A stretch of 64,000 nt of DNA. It comes from Herbaspirillum sp. SJZ107 (lineage in GTDB: Bacteria; Pseudomonadota; Gammaproteobacteria; Burkholderiales; Burkholderiaceae_D). The stretch is taken from positions 434,001 through 498,000 of the forward strand of contig NZ_VFNH01000004.1 in the NCBI RefSeq assembly GCF_006715485.1, read 5' to 3'. This document shows positions 1 to 9,854 of this stretch, piece by piece (position 1 is the first letter of the stretch; each line of letters starts with the position of its first letter). The translations under genes were made by a program, and so were the position numbers. The notes below the pieces were generated by a model. It ran no database searches and was not told the DNA's origin. It was given only the letters and a program-made list of their open reading frames with translations.

Positions 1-1423
1 CGACTTCGTCGTCGTCTCCCGTGCGGGAGTGGTCCTCCTCGAGGTGAAAGGGGGCAATGTCGATATTGCCGGCCGTGTCTGGCGTTACGAGAACGCGCGC
101 GGTCAGGCGATCGAGTCATCGGAAGGACCAGCGCGCCAGGCCATCTCCGCGGCCGTGGCGCTCGAGCGCCTTCTCGGCAAGCGTCTGGGCCGCAAGGTGC
201 GCTGCAGGTGGGGTGTCGTCTTTCCATTGTGTTCCTTCAAGCGTCACCTGGACGAACTGCCACCCGAACGTCTGGCGGATCGCTCCGTTTGTGCAGTGCA
301 TGCGGAATTCGCGCAATGGCTCGTGAACATTCCGTTCGACCAGCACACGGCCGCTGATTTCGCACTCTCGGAAGCAGAGGTCGACGAGATCCGGAGCGTG
401 CTGCTGCCCGAGCTGTCGGCAGCATCTTCGCTCGGCCTGTCTGCCGCCGGGGTCGAACAGGGCATCGTGAAGCTGACTCGCCAGCAGTACGCCATTCTCG
501 AAAGCCTGACGGTCAACCCGCGCCTGCTAGTGACCGGAGGCGCAGGGACGGGCAAGACCGAGCTGGCTGTCCTGTGTGCCCGTGCCGAACTCGCGGCCGG
601 ACACAGGCCGGCCATTCTTGCTCAGGGCCGGTCTCTTGCCAGGAGTCTCGAACGGAGACTCGCCGACTCCGGCATCCCCGTCTGCTCGAACACCGTTCCC
701 GAAGGGTGTGACGTCCTCATCGTCGACGAAGGACAGGATCTTGTTCGCCCGGAAGGGCTCGAGCGGATCTTCTCGCGCCTGCCGGGCGGCATGGAGCATG
801 GGCGCTGGCGCTGGTTCATGGATCCGAACCTTCAGTATCTGGACGCACCACCCGACGCCGGCGCCTTTCGCGCGCTGCAGGCCAGTTCGGCGTCGGTAGA
901 GCTGTCGCGCAACGTGCGCTCGACCCGGGAAATCGTGTGCAGTATCCAGGCCTTCCTCGCGGCCGACATCGGCCTTTCGTCGATCGACGGATACGGGGTG
1001 CGGGTTGGATTTCACCAGGTACGCGATGTGCAGGAGGAAGCGGATTCGATCGAGGATCTCGTCGCGGGCCTGCTCCACGACGGCGTGCTTGCCCGTGACA
1101 TTGCCGTGCTTGGTGCGAACGGCGGGCGAGGCCCTGTCGCTTCTTCCGTCGCCGGCCGGCTGAGCCATGTGCTGAGGCCGCTGACCGCGACAGGCGATTT
1201 CGCGTCCGGCAATCACGGCGTCATTGCCGATATACGCGACTTCCGGGGCCTCGAATCCCGGGTCGTGATTCTCGCGGACCTCGAGATCGCTGCCCGGGAG
1301 CCGGGCTTTGCGCGCAGCCTCTACATCGGCATGACGAGGGCATCGGTTGCCCTTCACCTCTTTACAACGGATCAGACAAGGCAGGCGATGGTAACACTGC
1401 TGAAACAGAACTCTCGGGGATGA
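1..1423 (+). CDS. NERD-domain UvrD-like helicase/ATPase (5' truncated by window)
   Basis: The frame is already open at base 2, so the true start lies before the window; the GTG at 29 is not a credible start because it falls inside the NERD core. The first residues (DFVVVSRAGVVLLEVKGG) match the NERD nuclease-related core seen in proteins acting on DNA. Walker A is VTGGAGTGKTEL (nt ~526-561), Walker B is DVLIVDEGQDL (nt ~709-741), and the C-terminus has the SF1 helicase block YIGMTRASVALHLF. It should be an ATP-driven DNA translocase or helicase with a possible nuclease-like head. The stop at 1421-1423 is 1 nt before the DrmA-like start, so it is the first visible gene of a five-gene operon. 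Family assignment is firm; its role in defence is inferred from its neighbours. Confidence 0.85.
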   Translation, partial: DFVVVSRAGVVLLEVKGGNVDIAGRVWRYENARGQAIESSEGPARQAISAAVALERLLGKRLGRKVRCRWGVVFPLCSFKRHLDELPPERLADRSVCAVHAEFAQWLVNIPFDQHTAADFALSEAEVDEIRSVLLPELSAASSLGLSAAGVEQGIVKLTRQQYAILESLTVNPRLLVTGGAGTGKTELAVLCARAELAAGHRPAILAQGRSLARSLERRLADSGIPVCSNTVPEGCDVLIVDEGQDLVRPEGLERIFSRLPGGMEHGRWRWFMDPNLQYLDAPPDAGAFRALQASSASVELSRNVRSTREIVCSIQAFLAADIGLSSIDGYGVRVGFHQVRDVQEEADSIEDLVAGLLHDGVLARDIAVLGANGGRGPVASSVAGRLSHVLRPLTATGDFASGNHGVIADIRDFRGLESRVVILADLEIAAREPGFARSLYIGMTRASVALHLFTTDQTRQAMVTLLKQNSRG

Positions 1424-1424
1424 A

Positions 1425-4400
1425 ATGACGGAGACAGAGAAAGACGAACTCAGGGATGCGTTCATCGAACAGGTGCGGCGGCGGCTGGTGGGACCGACCG
1501 AGCCTGACGAAACGATGCGCGAACGACCGAACAAGCGCTATCTGACAGGCATGGTGTTTCCGCAGGGAGCATCCGCCGGCGCGGGCATGGCGGACGAGAA
1601 TCCTGATGGCGAGGATGCCGAGGCCGGAGACGAGGGCGATGAGGAATACGGGCTCGAATCTCCCACGGACATCCTCTTTCAGCGACTGCCCGCCTCGGTC
1701 GGCATGACATTCGCGGTCTCGGATGCCGAGCAGACGCTGACCGTGCGACTGAAGGCCGCGGTGTACGAGAAGCACGCAGCCGAACTGCTGGGAGTCGACG
1801 CGTCTTCGGAATCCGGTACGAAGCGCACGTCGAAGGCCGCTCCCGTCTGGAGCAGAAGACCGGTCCCGGCAGGCACGGAGCCGGAGACGCTGACCCTGCG
1901 CATCGACAAGGCCGCGACGGACATCCGGGAGCCCAGAAAAGTGCTGGACAGCCGCGCGGAATTGCGGGTCTTCATTCGCGTCGCCGGAGGCAGGCGCGTC
2001 GTGACCGTCGCCCTGGTGAACACCAGAAGAACCGAGGAAGACACCGCGGTCGACACGGAGGACATTCTCTTCCAGGTCGAAATGAGCTGCATCCCTTCGC
2101 TCGGGGTGATGGCGTACCCGGATCCGCCGATGATCAGCCCGGATCCGGAGGCCGAAGAGCTGGCGCTGCAGTATCGGGACATGCCGGCATTTGCGGTCGG
2201 GCACGGATGCGGCGTGTTCTGGCCCGAACCGGCAGGCGGTATGGTCAGCCATGTCGCCGTCGATTACCTGCCGTCGGTCGAAGTGCCCCCGGTCACAACG
2301 AAGATCGCTGGACTCCCCTCGTTCGTGACGGAAGCACTGTCGATGAAGCGCCTGCAGGACGATGGATTCGACCCGGTGCCCGCGTTCCGTGGTCTGGTGA
2401 AAGCCTACGCCGACTGGAAAGACAAGCTGGCGGCCATGCGCTTCGAGCCGCGCTTCGACGGCGCGAAGGCGCGCATCCTGGAGCGCATCGAGCAAGCCGT
2501 CGACAGAATGAGCGACGGCATCGATCTGCTTGAGGAGAACCCGGACGTGCGCCACATGTTCAGGCTCGCCAACAGGGCGATGCTGATCAGTCTGGCACGG
2601 TCCGGAAACGTCAACAGGCGCAAGCCCGGCAGCCGCTTCACCGACGTCGATCCTGCCGCGCTGGCATACGACGGCGTGACGTGGCGCCCGTTCCAGATCG
2701 CGTTCTTTCTCATTTCCCTCCGCGGTCTGTGGAACCCCGACCATCCAAGCCGCGAGATCGTCGACCTGATCTGGTTCCCGACCGGCGGCGGCAAGACCGA
2801 GGCGTATCTTGGCGTGGCCGCGTTCGAGATGATCCGTCGCCGACTCGTTGACGGCAAGCAGGGAGGCGGTACTGCCGTCATCAAGCGGTACACGCTGCGG
2901 CTGCTTACCATCCAGCAGTTCGAGCGGGCCGGCAGCCTCGTCTGTGCGATGGAAACGATGCGCCGCCAAGGTGACATCGAGCACGCGGAACCTTTCAGTC
3001 TGGGCCTGTGGGTCGGTTCCGACTCGGCACCGAACAGGGGCGCCGACGCGCAGGCGGATCTGCAGAAGATCGTCGGGACAACTGGCCGCGTGGACGGCAT
3101 CAGGGTGCCGCTCAAGCAGTGCCCGGTGTGCGGGAAGCGCATCATTCCGGAATCGAAGGCGGAAGGAGCCGCCGATGTGGGCATTCGCAAAAAGGGTACG
3201 AGCGTCGAGCTGTTCTGTTCCGATGCGGCCTGTCCTTTCCACGGCGGCCTGCCGATCAGCTTCGTGGACGAGGACCTGTACGCACGTCCCCCGACCCTGC
3301 TGCTCGGTACCGTCGACAAGTTCGCCATGCTGGCCTGGCGCGAAGAAGCTCGTGCGTTCTTCGGCGCTGGAGCCGGTGTTGCGCCGCCATCGCTGATCAT
3401 CCAGGACGAACTGCATCTGATCTCCGGGCCGCTGGGAACTCTGGCGGGCATCTACGAGGCCGCAATCGACCGGATCATTTCGCACCTGGGCAGGCCGGCG
3501 AAGTACATCTGCGCGACGGCGACAATCAGACGGTCCGACGACCAGATCCGCAAGCTGTACGGGCGCGAAGGTGCGCTCTTTCCGCCCGCTGGATTGTCGG
3601 CCAGCAATTCCTTCTTCTCCCGAGTGCCGGAAGAGCGCAAGGACCCGGGGCGCCTGTATGTCGGCGCGATGGGGCAGGGCCACACGCCCACGTTCTCCAA
3701 TGTTATCGCCTCTTCGGCCCTTCTGGCAGCGGGCGAAGACATGCGCAAGACCGCCGGCGACCGGGTTGACACCTGGTGGACCGTCGTTGCATACCACAAC
3801 AGCAAGCGCGAACTCGGGAAGACGCTGTCGCTGGCGCGGGACGACATCCCCGGCCGTCTGAAGGCTCTGGGCGAAGCCCGACGCGTTGCGGCGTCCCGTG
3901 TGAGCGAGCTGTCGGCCAACCTGCGCGACAGCGAGATTCCCGAAGCGCTCCACCGCCTGCGCGTCGAACTGCCGAATGCGGAGGCACTGGATTACGTGGC
4001 CTGTACCAACATGCTGTCGGTGGGTGTCGACGTCCAGCGTCTTGGCCTCATGCTGGTCAACGGTCAGCCGAAAACGGTGTCCGAATACATCCAGGCGTCC
4101 AGCCGCGTCGGACGCAGCACCGACAGACCGCCAGGCATCGTGTTCACGCTGTTCTCTCCGACCAAACCCAGGGACAGGTCGCATTACGAATTCTTCCGGC
4201 ACTTCCACAAGGCGTTCTACAGGAACGTCGAGCCCACCAGTGTGACGCCGTTCGCGCTGCCGGCGCAGGAACGCGGTCTGCATGGCGCGTTCCTCGCGCT
4301 GGTCAGGATGGTATCGCCGATTGCCGGAAACCGCACCGCGGGCACAATCCTGCGGCACGAGAGCACAGTTCGCGAACTCGCAGCCGAGTTCCTGGACAGG

Positions 4401-4658
4401 ATCGGGGCGGCGCGGGATGGCAACGCCGACGAGACGCGCGAGCGCCTCGAAGACTTCATCGCCACATGGATTGCGCTGGCCAGGGAAAAGGGCAGTGCCC
4501 TGCGCTTCCAGGCCGAGGGCAAGCAATACACCGGGCTGATACGTCCGTTCAGGCAGCCGGGTACCGGCATCGAAACACTGCAGTCGCTTCGCAATGTCGA
4601 CGCGCCGATGAAGCTGCTGGTGCCGGTGGTCCAGACTGGCACGGCGGCGAAAGCCTGA
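1425..4658 (+). CDS. drmA: DrmA-like SF2 helicase of a DISARM-like operon
   Basis: A 1077-aa helicase. An N-terminal accessory region of about 440 residues precedes Walker A (FPTGGGKTEAYLG, nt ~2776). A probable zinc-binding insert has CPVCGK (nt ~3121) and CSDAACPFHG (nt ~3217). The DEAD-type motif is the variant QDELHLISG (nt ~3403), and motif VI is QASSRVGR (nt ~4093). This architecture and the adjacent DUF1998 gene match the DrmA-DrmB pair, the core of DISARM, which acts on incoming phage DNA. It begins 1 nt after the upstream helicase gene and lies 11 nt before drmB, so it is co-transcribed. Alternative: a DUF1998-partnered helicase from a related, unnamed system (Druantia DruE also carries DUF1998, but fused). 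Confidence 0.8.
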   Translation: MTETEKDELRDAFIEQVRRRLVGPTEPDETMRERPNKRYLTGMVFPQGASAGAGMADENPDGEDAEAGDEGDEEYGLESPTDILFQRLPASVGMTFAVSDAEQTLTVRLKAAVYEKHAAELLGVDASSESGTKRTSKAAPVWSRRPVPAGTEPETLTLRIDKAATDIREPRKVLDSRAELRVFIRVAGGRRVVTVALVNTRRTEEDTAVDTEDILFQVEMSCIPSLGVMAYPDPPMISPDPEAEELALQYRDMPAFAVGHGCGVFWPEPAGGMVSHVAVDYLPSVEVPPVTTKIAGLPSFVTEALSMKRLQDDGFDPVPAFRGLVKAYADWKDKLAAMRFEPRFDGAKARILERIEQAVDRMSDGIDLLEENPDVRHMFRLANRAMLISLARSGNVNRRKPGSRFTDVDPAALAYDGVTWRPFQIAFFLISLRGLWNPDHPSREIVDLIWFPTGGGKTEAYLGVAAFEMIRRRLVDGKQGGGTAVIKRYTLRLLTIQQFERAGSLVCAMETMRRQGDIEHAEPFSLGLWVGSDSAPNRGADAQADLQKIVGTTGRVDGIRVPLKQCPVCGKRIIPESKAEGAADVGIRKKGTSVELFCSDAACPFHGGLPISFVDEDLYARPPTLLLGTVDKFAMLAWREEARAFFGAGAGVAPPSLIIQDELHLISGPLGTLAGIYEAAIDRIISHLGRPAKYICATATIRRSDDQIRKLYGREGALFPPAGLSASNSFFSRVPEERKDPGRLYVGAMGQGHTPTFSNVIASSALLAAGEDMRKTAGDRVDTWWTVVAYHNSKRELGKTLSLARDDIPGRLKALGEARRVAASRVSELSANLRDSEIPEALHRLRVELPNAEALDYVACTNMLSVGVDVQRLGLMLVNGQPKTVSEYIQASSRVGRSTDRPPGIVFTLFSPTKPRDRSHYEFFRHFHKAFYRNVEPTSVTPFALPAQERGLHGAFLALVRMVSPIAGNRTAGTILRHESTVRELAAEFLDRIGAARDGNADETRERLEDFIATWIALAREKGSALRFQAEGKQYTGLIRPFRQPGTGIETLQSLRNVDAPMKLLVPVVQTGTAAKA

Positions 4659-4669
4659 CAGGAGAAGAC

Positions 4670-6457
4670 ATGAAAAGAGAACTACGTGCCGGTACGGTGA
4701 CCGGACCAGCGGGCGTTGGCGCCGTGATCGACGTCGGCACGGAGTCGTTCGTCATCCCGGGCATCGAGCGATGGAAGCAGCAGGCGTTGCGCGTCATCGA
4801 TCTGCCGCGGCTTTCGACCCGATTGCACAAGGTGCTGAAGGCGCCAGTACTCGAGAAGCCGTATCTGGTCGTGCGGCGCTTCCCCGAGGCGATGTTCTGC
4901 GAAAAGTGCCGTCGCATGACGCGCTGGCGCTCGGACATGGAGCAGGAGGGCAGGGAACCGACCTGTTCCCACAGCGGCTGCAACGGGCTGCTCGTACCGA
5001 TGCGTTTCGTGGCGGCCTGCGCGAACGGCCATCTCGACGACATCAACTGGTCTCGATGGGCGCACAGCGGCAAGCGCGGGGCCTCCGGCTGCCGCAGCTA
5101 CGACAAGCTGCGGTTTACCGTGAACGAAGAGGCTGGCACCGGCGGACTTGGATCGCTGGTCGTGTCCTGCGACGTTTGCGGTAACGGACGCTCGCTCGAA
5201 GACCTGGTTTCGAAGGAGACGGCCAAGCACGTTATCGGAACCTGTTCGGGGCGGCACCCATGGGTTCCCGGTGCAGGTGAAGCGTGTGATCTGCATCCGG
5301 AAATCCTGCAGAGAGGCGCTACCAACCTGCACTACCCGGTGACTGTGTCCGCGCTGGACATTCCGGCAGACGTAGTCGAAGATCCGGTCGCCGTGTTCGG
5401 GGCGCAGATCGCTTCGCACAAGCACTTTTCGATGCTGAAAGGGCTCCAGGCAAGTACGACGGGTGACAACCAGCAGTTCATCAAGACCCTGGCAGGCATC
5501 ATCTCAGACGAGGTGGCGTGCGAACTTGACGTTGTCCTTGCCGTTGCTGCTGCAGACGTCGGGACTGCGGACGCGGAGAACGGGGAGCCAGCGGCACAGC
5601 AGAGCATTGACCAGAATATCCTTCTCGGCGAAGAGTGGAAGACAATGGCGCGGGCGCTGGCCGAGGGCGGCATCTCCAGCAAGCACTTCCGCGCGGCGGC
5701 CGAGCCACTGTCGGAACGCGCCCCCCGTTGGGCACGCAACGTAGTGTCGGGTGTACTGCTTCTCGAGCGCCTGCGCGAGGTGAGAGCGTACCTCGGTTTC
5801 CAGCGCGTGCGGCCGGATGCGATCGACAACAAGGTCAGTCCCGATGTCGGCCATGCCGAGAACTGGCTGCCTGCCACGGAGGTATTCGGCGAAGGCCTGG
5901 TTCTGTCCTTCGACTTCGAACGACTGGATGTGTGGGCACAGTCCCTTCCAGACAGCGAACTGGAAGCGCTCCGGCAGCTGGAAGAGAAGCGCGTGAGCGA
6001 GGAATTCTGGTTTCTTCCGGCCGTGGACCCGGTGTTCATCGCACTGCATGCCCTGTCGCACCTGCTGCTGCGCAGGATCACGTTCGAATGCGGGTACTCG
6101 TCTTCGTCGCTTCGTGAGCGCCTCTATTACGATCGCGAGCAGCGCTACGCCGGCATCATGATCTACACGGCGGATGGCGACTCCGAAGGTTCCCTGGGTG
6201 GTCTGGTCAGGCAGGGACGAGTCGATCGGCTCGCCCAGTCGCTGTTCGACGCGGTGGAGGAGGGGCGCTGGTGCTCCGCCGATCCGGTGTGCTCCGAAAC
6301 AGCCGGTCAGGGACTGGGCGGCTTCAATCGCGCGTCGTGCCACGCATGCGAGCTCGTCGCCGAGACGAGCTGCACGCATGCGAACACGCTGCTCGATCGC
6401 CGCCTGCTGGTCGACGACCAGTTCGGACTCATTCCCTTCCTGGAGAATGCCGGGTGA
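4670..6457 (+). CDS. drmB: DrmB-like DUF1998 protein
   Basis: A 595-aa protein starting at ATG 4670 behind AGGAGA (spacing 5). The N-terminal third carries a Cys cluster (CEKCRRMTRW, then CSHSGCNG and ACANGHLDD), probably zinc-binding. The C-terminus has DUF1998 hallmarks: LHALSHLLLRRI, CGYSSSSLRERLY and a terminal Cys set (CSADPVC ... SCHACEL ... TSCTHAN). DUF1998 proteins pair with SF2 helicases in DISARM and Druantia; DrmB forms a complex with DrmA on DNA in characterised DISARM. It overlaps the next helicase gene by 4 nt (GTGA). No catalytic motif is visible. Family assignment is strong; function is inferred. Confidence 0.82.
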   Translation: MKRELRAGTVTGPAGVGAVIDVGTESFVIPGIERWKQQALRVIDLPRLSTRLHKVLKAPVLEKPYLVVRRFPEAMFCEKCRRMTRWRSDMEQEGREPTCSHSGCNGLLVPMRFVAACANGHLDDINWSRWAHSGKRGASGCRSYDKLRFTVNEEAGTGGLGSLVVSCDVCGNGRSLEDLVSKETAKHVIGTCSGRHPWVPGAGEACDLHPEILQRGATNLHYPVTVSALDIPADVVEDPVAVFGAQIASHKHFSMLKGLQASTTGDNQQFIKTLAGIISDEVACELDVVLAVAAADVGTADAENGEPAAQQSIDQNILLGEEWKTMARALAEGGISSKHFRAAAEPLSERAPRWARNVVSGVLLLERLREVRAYLGFQRVRPDAIDNKVSPDVGHAENWLPATEVFGEGLVLSFDFERLDVWAQSLPDSELEALRQLEEKRVSEEFWFLPAVDPVFIALHALSHLLLRRITFECGYSSSSLRERLYYDREQRYAGIMIYTADGDSEGSLGGLVRQGRVDRLAQSLFDAVEEGRWCSADPVCSETAGQGLGGFNRASCHACELVAETSCTHANTLLDRRLLVDDQFGLIPFLENAG

Positions 6458-8085
6458 GACTGCCGAAACTCCGCGATCTGACCGAAGCGCAGCGTTCGGT
6501 CTACCTGTATGCGCCAAAGGACGCGCATGTGCTCGTTCAGGGACCGCCCGGTACCGGCAAGACACTCATCGCATGGCTGCGCGCAATCGGCCTGCAGAAG
6601 CTGGGGCAGCCTGTCGCATTGTGCATGTTCAACCGGGTGCTGATGAAGTACGCATCCAACGTCGATGGCGCGCAGGAGACGCAACTGCGCGTCACCACGG
6701 CACGGCAGTGGTTCCTCGACTGGTGGTTGCGCGCCGCCATTCCGCCATGTAAGCAGGGAGGCGACGTGCTGGTGAACGCGCCAAAGGAGGACAAGGATGC
6801 CGTGAAGGCGGCCGGAGCCCGCTGGCATTTCAGGACATGGAACCCTTGGACCGGCAGACCCGGTGTCTGGGCTGTCGCATGCGAGGAGTGGGAGACCAGG
6901 GCATCCGGTCTGGCCGCGTGGCCTCGCTGGCAGGCGCCGCCCGAGCATCCCGAATCGAAACAGGAATACGACTGGGACGCGATTCGCGATCGGGTGATTC
7001 AGCACTCCGGAGCGTTCGGCGAGGACGTTCTCTCGCTTGGCACTCTGTTGATCGATGAGGGACAGGACTTTCATGCCGGCTTCTATCGGTTCCTCAACAT
7101 CGTATCGGTCATTGGCAGCAGCATGAAGGTGAAGCACCCGCTGCGGTGTTTTGTCCTGGCCGACGAGAACCAGCAGCTGACGCAGTTCAATTCGACGCTC
7201 GAGGACATTCGACAGGGGCTGGGTATCGCAGAGGATTGTCGTTTTTCGCTGGTCGACAACTTCCGCAACACGCTTCAGATTGCCGAGCTTGCTGCTAGTT
7301 TCCATGCGGGGATCGGTGCGATTCCAGTGATGCCGCAGCGGACCGGCGAGGTTCCGCTGTTCGTGGAATGCCGCACCATTGCTGCATGCGTCGGACGCGT
7401 GGTCACCTGGATCACCAATCACCCGGGCAAGGAGGTCGGCGTCCTCGTTTTCCGCGAGCCCAAGCGTCAGGAAATGCATGAGCGACTTGCCGCCGAAGTC
7501 GCCTCGATCCGGGGCAGGAACATTACCGTGCAGTCCTACTCGTGGGAGAGCCGAGCCGACAACCCGAGCGACAGTCTCGTGTTCGATCAGGGGGATGTTG
7601 TCACGGTGCTGAACATGAGCAGCTGCAAGGGGCTGGAGTTCGATGCCGTATTCATCGTTGATCCCCACGACTGCGCGATTGCGAACCTGGGCGCGGATCG
7701 CTTCCGGATGCAGATGTTCGTTGCGGCGTCCCGTGCACGTGAGTGGGTCGAAATTCTGGAGTCCGCACCTGTACGGACAGACGCGCTGTTTCTCCAGGAA
7801 TTCCCGTCGGAAGAACTCCTTGTACGTGACGCGCCACGGCAGAAGCCCGTTGCAGCCAGGGTCGTGCAGAACGTGCCCCCCGCTCGTGCCACGTCACCTG
7901 CTGCTGCGGTCGCGAACTGGGCCGCGCAAGCGGAAGTGCTGGCTCGCAAACACGGTTTCGCATTCGAGGACCTGCGGCCGAAGGGCTGCGTGTGGGTCAA
8001 CGCACCGGAAAGCTTTTCGAAGCCGATGGAGAAGCTTGGTTTCAGGTATGCGTCGCGACGAAATGCCTGGTGGAGATTGCAATGA
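6454..8085 (+). CDS. UvrD/SF1-like helicase with a DUF5710-like insert
   Basis: 543 aa. GTG at 6454 overlaps the drmB stop (GTGA); an upstream extension would lie inside drmB. Walker A is VQGPPGTGKTLIAW, Walker B TLLIDEGQDFHAG, followed by VLADENQQLT, DNFRNT, an SSCKGLEFDAVFIVD block and AASRAREW: a complete SF1 set. Between Walker A and B sits NAPKEDKDAVKAAGARW followed by W and P residues, resembling the small DUF5710 module found in primase/TraC-type proteins. The C-terminus (WVNAPES ... LGFRYASRRNAWWRL) looks like a second, diverged copy. The insert may be a nucleic-acid contact element. Sandwiched between drmB and an unknown gene with 4-nt overlaps on both sides, it is probably a dedicated subunit of the same system. 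Confidence 0.8.
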   Translation: MRLPKLRDLTEAQRSVYLYAPKDAHVLVQGPPGTGKTLIAWLRAIGLQKLGQPVALCMFNRVLMKYASNVDGAQETQLRVTTARQWFLDWWLRAAIPPCKQGGDVLVNAPKEDKDAVKAAGARWHFRTWNPWTGRPGVWAVACEEWETRASGLAAWPRWQAPPEHPESKQEYDWDAIRDRVIQHSGAFGEDVLSLGTLLIDEGQDFHAGFYRFLNIVSVIGSSMKVKHPLRCFVLADENQQLTQFNSTLEDIRQGLGIAEDCRFSLVDNFRNTLQIAELAASFHAGIGAIPVMPQRTGEVPLFVECRTIAACVGRVVTWITNHPGKEVGVLVFREPKRQEMHERLAAEVASIRGRNITVQSYSWESRADNPSDSLVFDQGDVVTVLNMSSCKGLEFDAVFIVDPHDCAIANLGADRFRMQMFVAASRAREWVEILESAPVRTDALFLQEFPSEELLVRDAPRQKPVAARVVQNVPPARATSPAAAVANWAAQAEVLARKHGFAFEDLRPKGCVWVNAPESFSKPMEKLGFRYASRRNAWWRLQ

Positions 8086-9854
8086 GCAAAAACGATAATG
8101 CAGCGAAGACACCGGATCCCGAATTGGGCGGCCCGGCAAAAGGAAACGGTATTCGTCAGATGGAGCTGGACGGCTTGGTCGATGACGTAGTTGCCGGGAG
8201 CGGAAAGCCGGACGCCGGTCCCGACGACATGATGCAAGCGCCTGGCCGGATGTTTATGCCGAGCAATCGCGAACTGGTCATCGAACAGCTGGCCGCCCTG
8301 GTGCTGTCCCCGCATTTCCCGACAGCGCCCGCGACGCCTGTGGCCACCACGCGTCCGCCGTTCATCGTGAAAGACGGGCTGAGCTCGACGGAAATCGATA
8401 TTCTCACCGCAGGGCGGCAGCAGCGCTTTCCCGTCCTCGTGGAAGTGCGGGCGGACGCGGCGCGCAGCAGTTCCGGCGCGATCGGCGTTCGCGATGTGCT
8501 CGGCCTGCGCTTCAGGAACCAAGGCGAGGCCGATGACTTCCGCTGTCTTCCCTTCGACGAGATGGACACGGCCTTCTTTCCATGCGAAGCGGAGCCGGCG
8601 CTGTTTGCACTGGACAGCCCTGTCCGTCCGCGCGACACCGAAGGCGATGCAGGCGTGCTCGATGCGCATGCAAGGGGAGAGTTCGCGGATCGGATCGCGG
8701 GAGCCGTTTGCTGCCTGCTCGAGCTGGGTGCTGCGGAGCCGGCCTGCTGGGCTGCCATCTCCGACCTGCTTCACGCAGTGCCGCTGGCCGAGCAGGCGGC
8801 CGGGCTCGAGCTGCGCACCCTGATCGCCTCGACAAACGGACCCACGGCAGGCATTGGGGATGCCGTTGCTCGGACGTTCATGGCCTACGAGCGCGAAGCG
8901 CCCGGGAGGCTGATCGACGAAGTGGCGCGTCGTGCGGCGGAGTCCTCATCGGACCCGGCGCTGACGCCCGCGCTCTCGCGCTGGCTCGAAGTTGCGCGCG
9001 GGGTGCTCGGGAACCGCGTGGCGCTGAACGGAGACATTCTTGCCGACGGCGGCTCTATTCCGCTGCGAGCAGCCATCCTTGCCGCAGTGGTCGACGATGT
9101 CGGCAACCTCGTCCCGTTTCTCCATGCTGATCGTCCTGCCGGTCACAGGGTAGTCACTGCGGCTGCGTTGCTGCTTGGCTTGCGCACGGGGCTGCGCAAC
9201 CTGTCATGGAGTAGAAAGGTCTTGCATCTGGATCTCCTCTCGGACGTGGTGTTTGGATTGCATGATGACCGCTTGAGTGCGTGCGTCAAGGCGCTCGACG
9301 GATTCAGTCTGGAGCCGGATGAGACTGCCGCCGGTGTGGAGTTCCTTCTTTGCTGGCGCAGCCAGGTACTGGCCCGGTGGGCAAGCTGCCCGGCATGCCC
9401 GGACAATGCATCGAACCTCCAGAGTGCGCCGCTGTTGCAGGCCGATCATGTGGACGTGCTGCAGACCGAGGAGCCTTCTGCCGCGTCTCCGGCTTCCAAC
9501 GCTTCCTTCCTGACCGCACCCAACGGACGCCGGATCGAAGTGATTCAAACGACGGGCGGATCGGCGGTGATTAGTCTGCGCGTCGCGCTGGAGGAAGGGG
9601 AAAAACTGCGCAAGGTGAAGGAAATCTTCGAAGCGGCCTGCAGGCCCGGAATTCGTTGGCGGGTGGGGACGGCGGAGGACGGCCACAGTGCGCTATACAT
9701 GGATCTGCCGGGTGCGCGAAGTGAGCTTGCTCTGCAAGAGGCGGCCGAAACGCTTTCTGGTGCTCTTGCTGCCTACGTTGTTCCACCAAAAGCACCAAGA
9801 AAGAAGAAGGCATCAGCGTCTAGGCCACGGAAGCAGGGCAGCGTGACCGAGTAG
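8082..9854 (+). CDS. uncharacterised 590-aa protein, last gene of the DISARM-like operon
   Basis: ATG 8082 overlaps the preceding stop (ATGA), so it is translationally coupled to the UvrD-like gene. I do not recognise a family. The first ~55 residues are polar and probably disordered. A segment with FIVKDGLSSTEIDIL and FPVLVEVRADAA could be a nuclease-like or beta-rich fold but lacks a convincing metal site. The middle (~residues 170-400) is alanine/leucine-rich and helical, suggesting helical repeats. The C-terminus ends in a lysine/arginine-rich tail (PPKAPRKKKASASRPRKQG), consistent with nucleic-acid contact. Its fixed position suggests a scaffold or specificity subunit. That is inference from context only. 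Confidence 0.7.
   Translation: MSKNDNAAKTPDPELGGPAKGNGIRQMELDGLVDDVVAGSGKPDAGPDDMMQAPGRMFMPSNRELVIEQLAALVLSPHFPTAPATPVATTRPPFIVKDGLSSTEIDILTAGRQQRFPVLVEVRADAARSSSGAIGVRDVLGLRFRNQGEADDFRCLPFDEMDTAFFPCEAEPALFALDSPVRPRDTEGDAGVLDAHARGEFADRIAGAVCCLLELGAAEPACWAAISDLLHAVPLAEQAAGLELRTLIASTNGPTAGIGDAVARTFMAYEREAPGRLIDEVARRAAESSSDPALTPALSRWLEVARGVLGNRVALNGDILADGGSIPLRAAILAAVVDDVGNLVPFLHADRPAGHRVVTAAALLLGLRTGLRNLSWSRKVLHLDLLSDVVFGLHDDRLSACVKALDGFSLEPDETAAGVEFLLCWRSQVLARWASCPACPDNASNLQSAPLLQADHVDVLQTEEPSAASPASNASFLTAPNGRRIEVIQTTGGSAVISLRVALEEGEKLRKVKEIFEAACRPGIRWRVGTAEDGHSALYMDLPGARSELALQEAAETLSGALAAYVVPPKAPRKKKASASRPRKQGSVTE

Noticed and set aside
1362..4526. 1054-codon open frame on the minus strand
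   Set aside because: Antisense shadow of the DrmA-like helicase; arginine/histidine-rich with no domain, typical of high-GC DNA.
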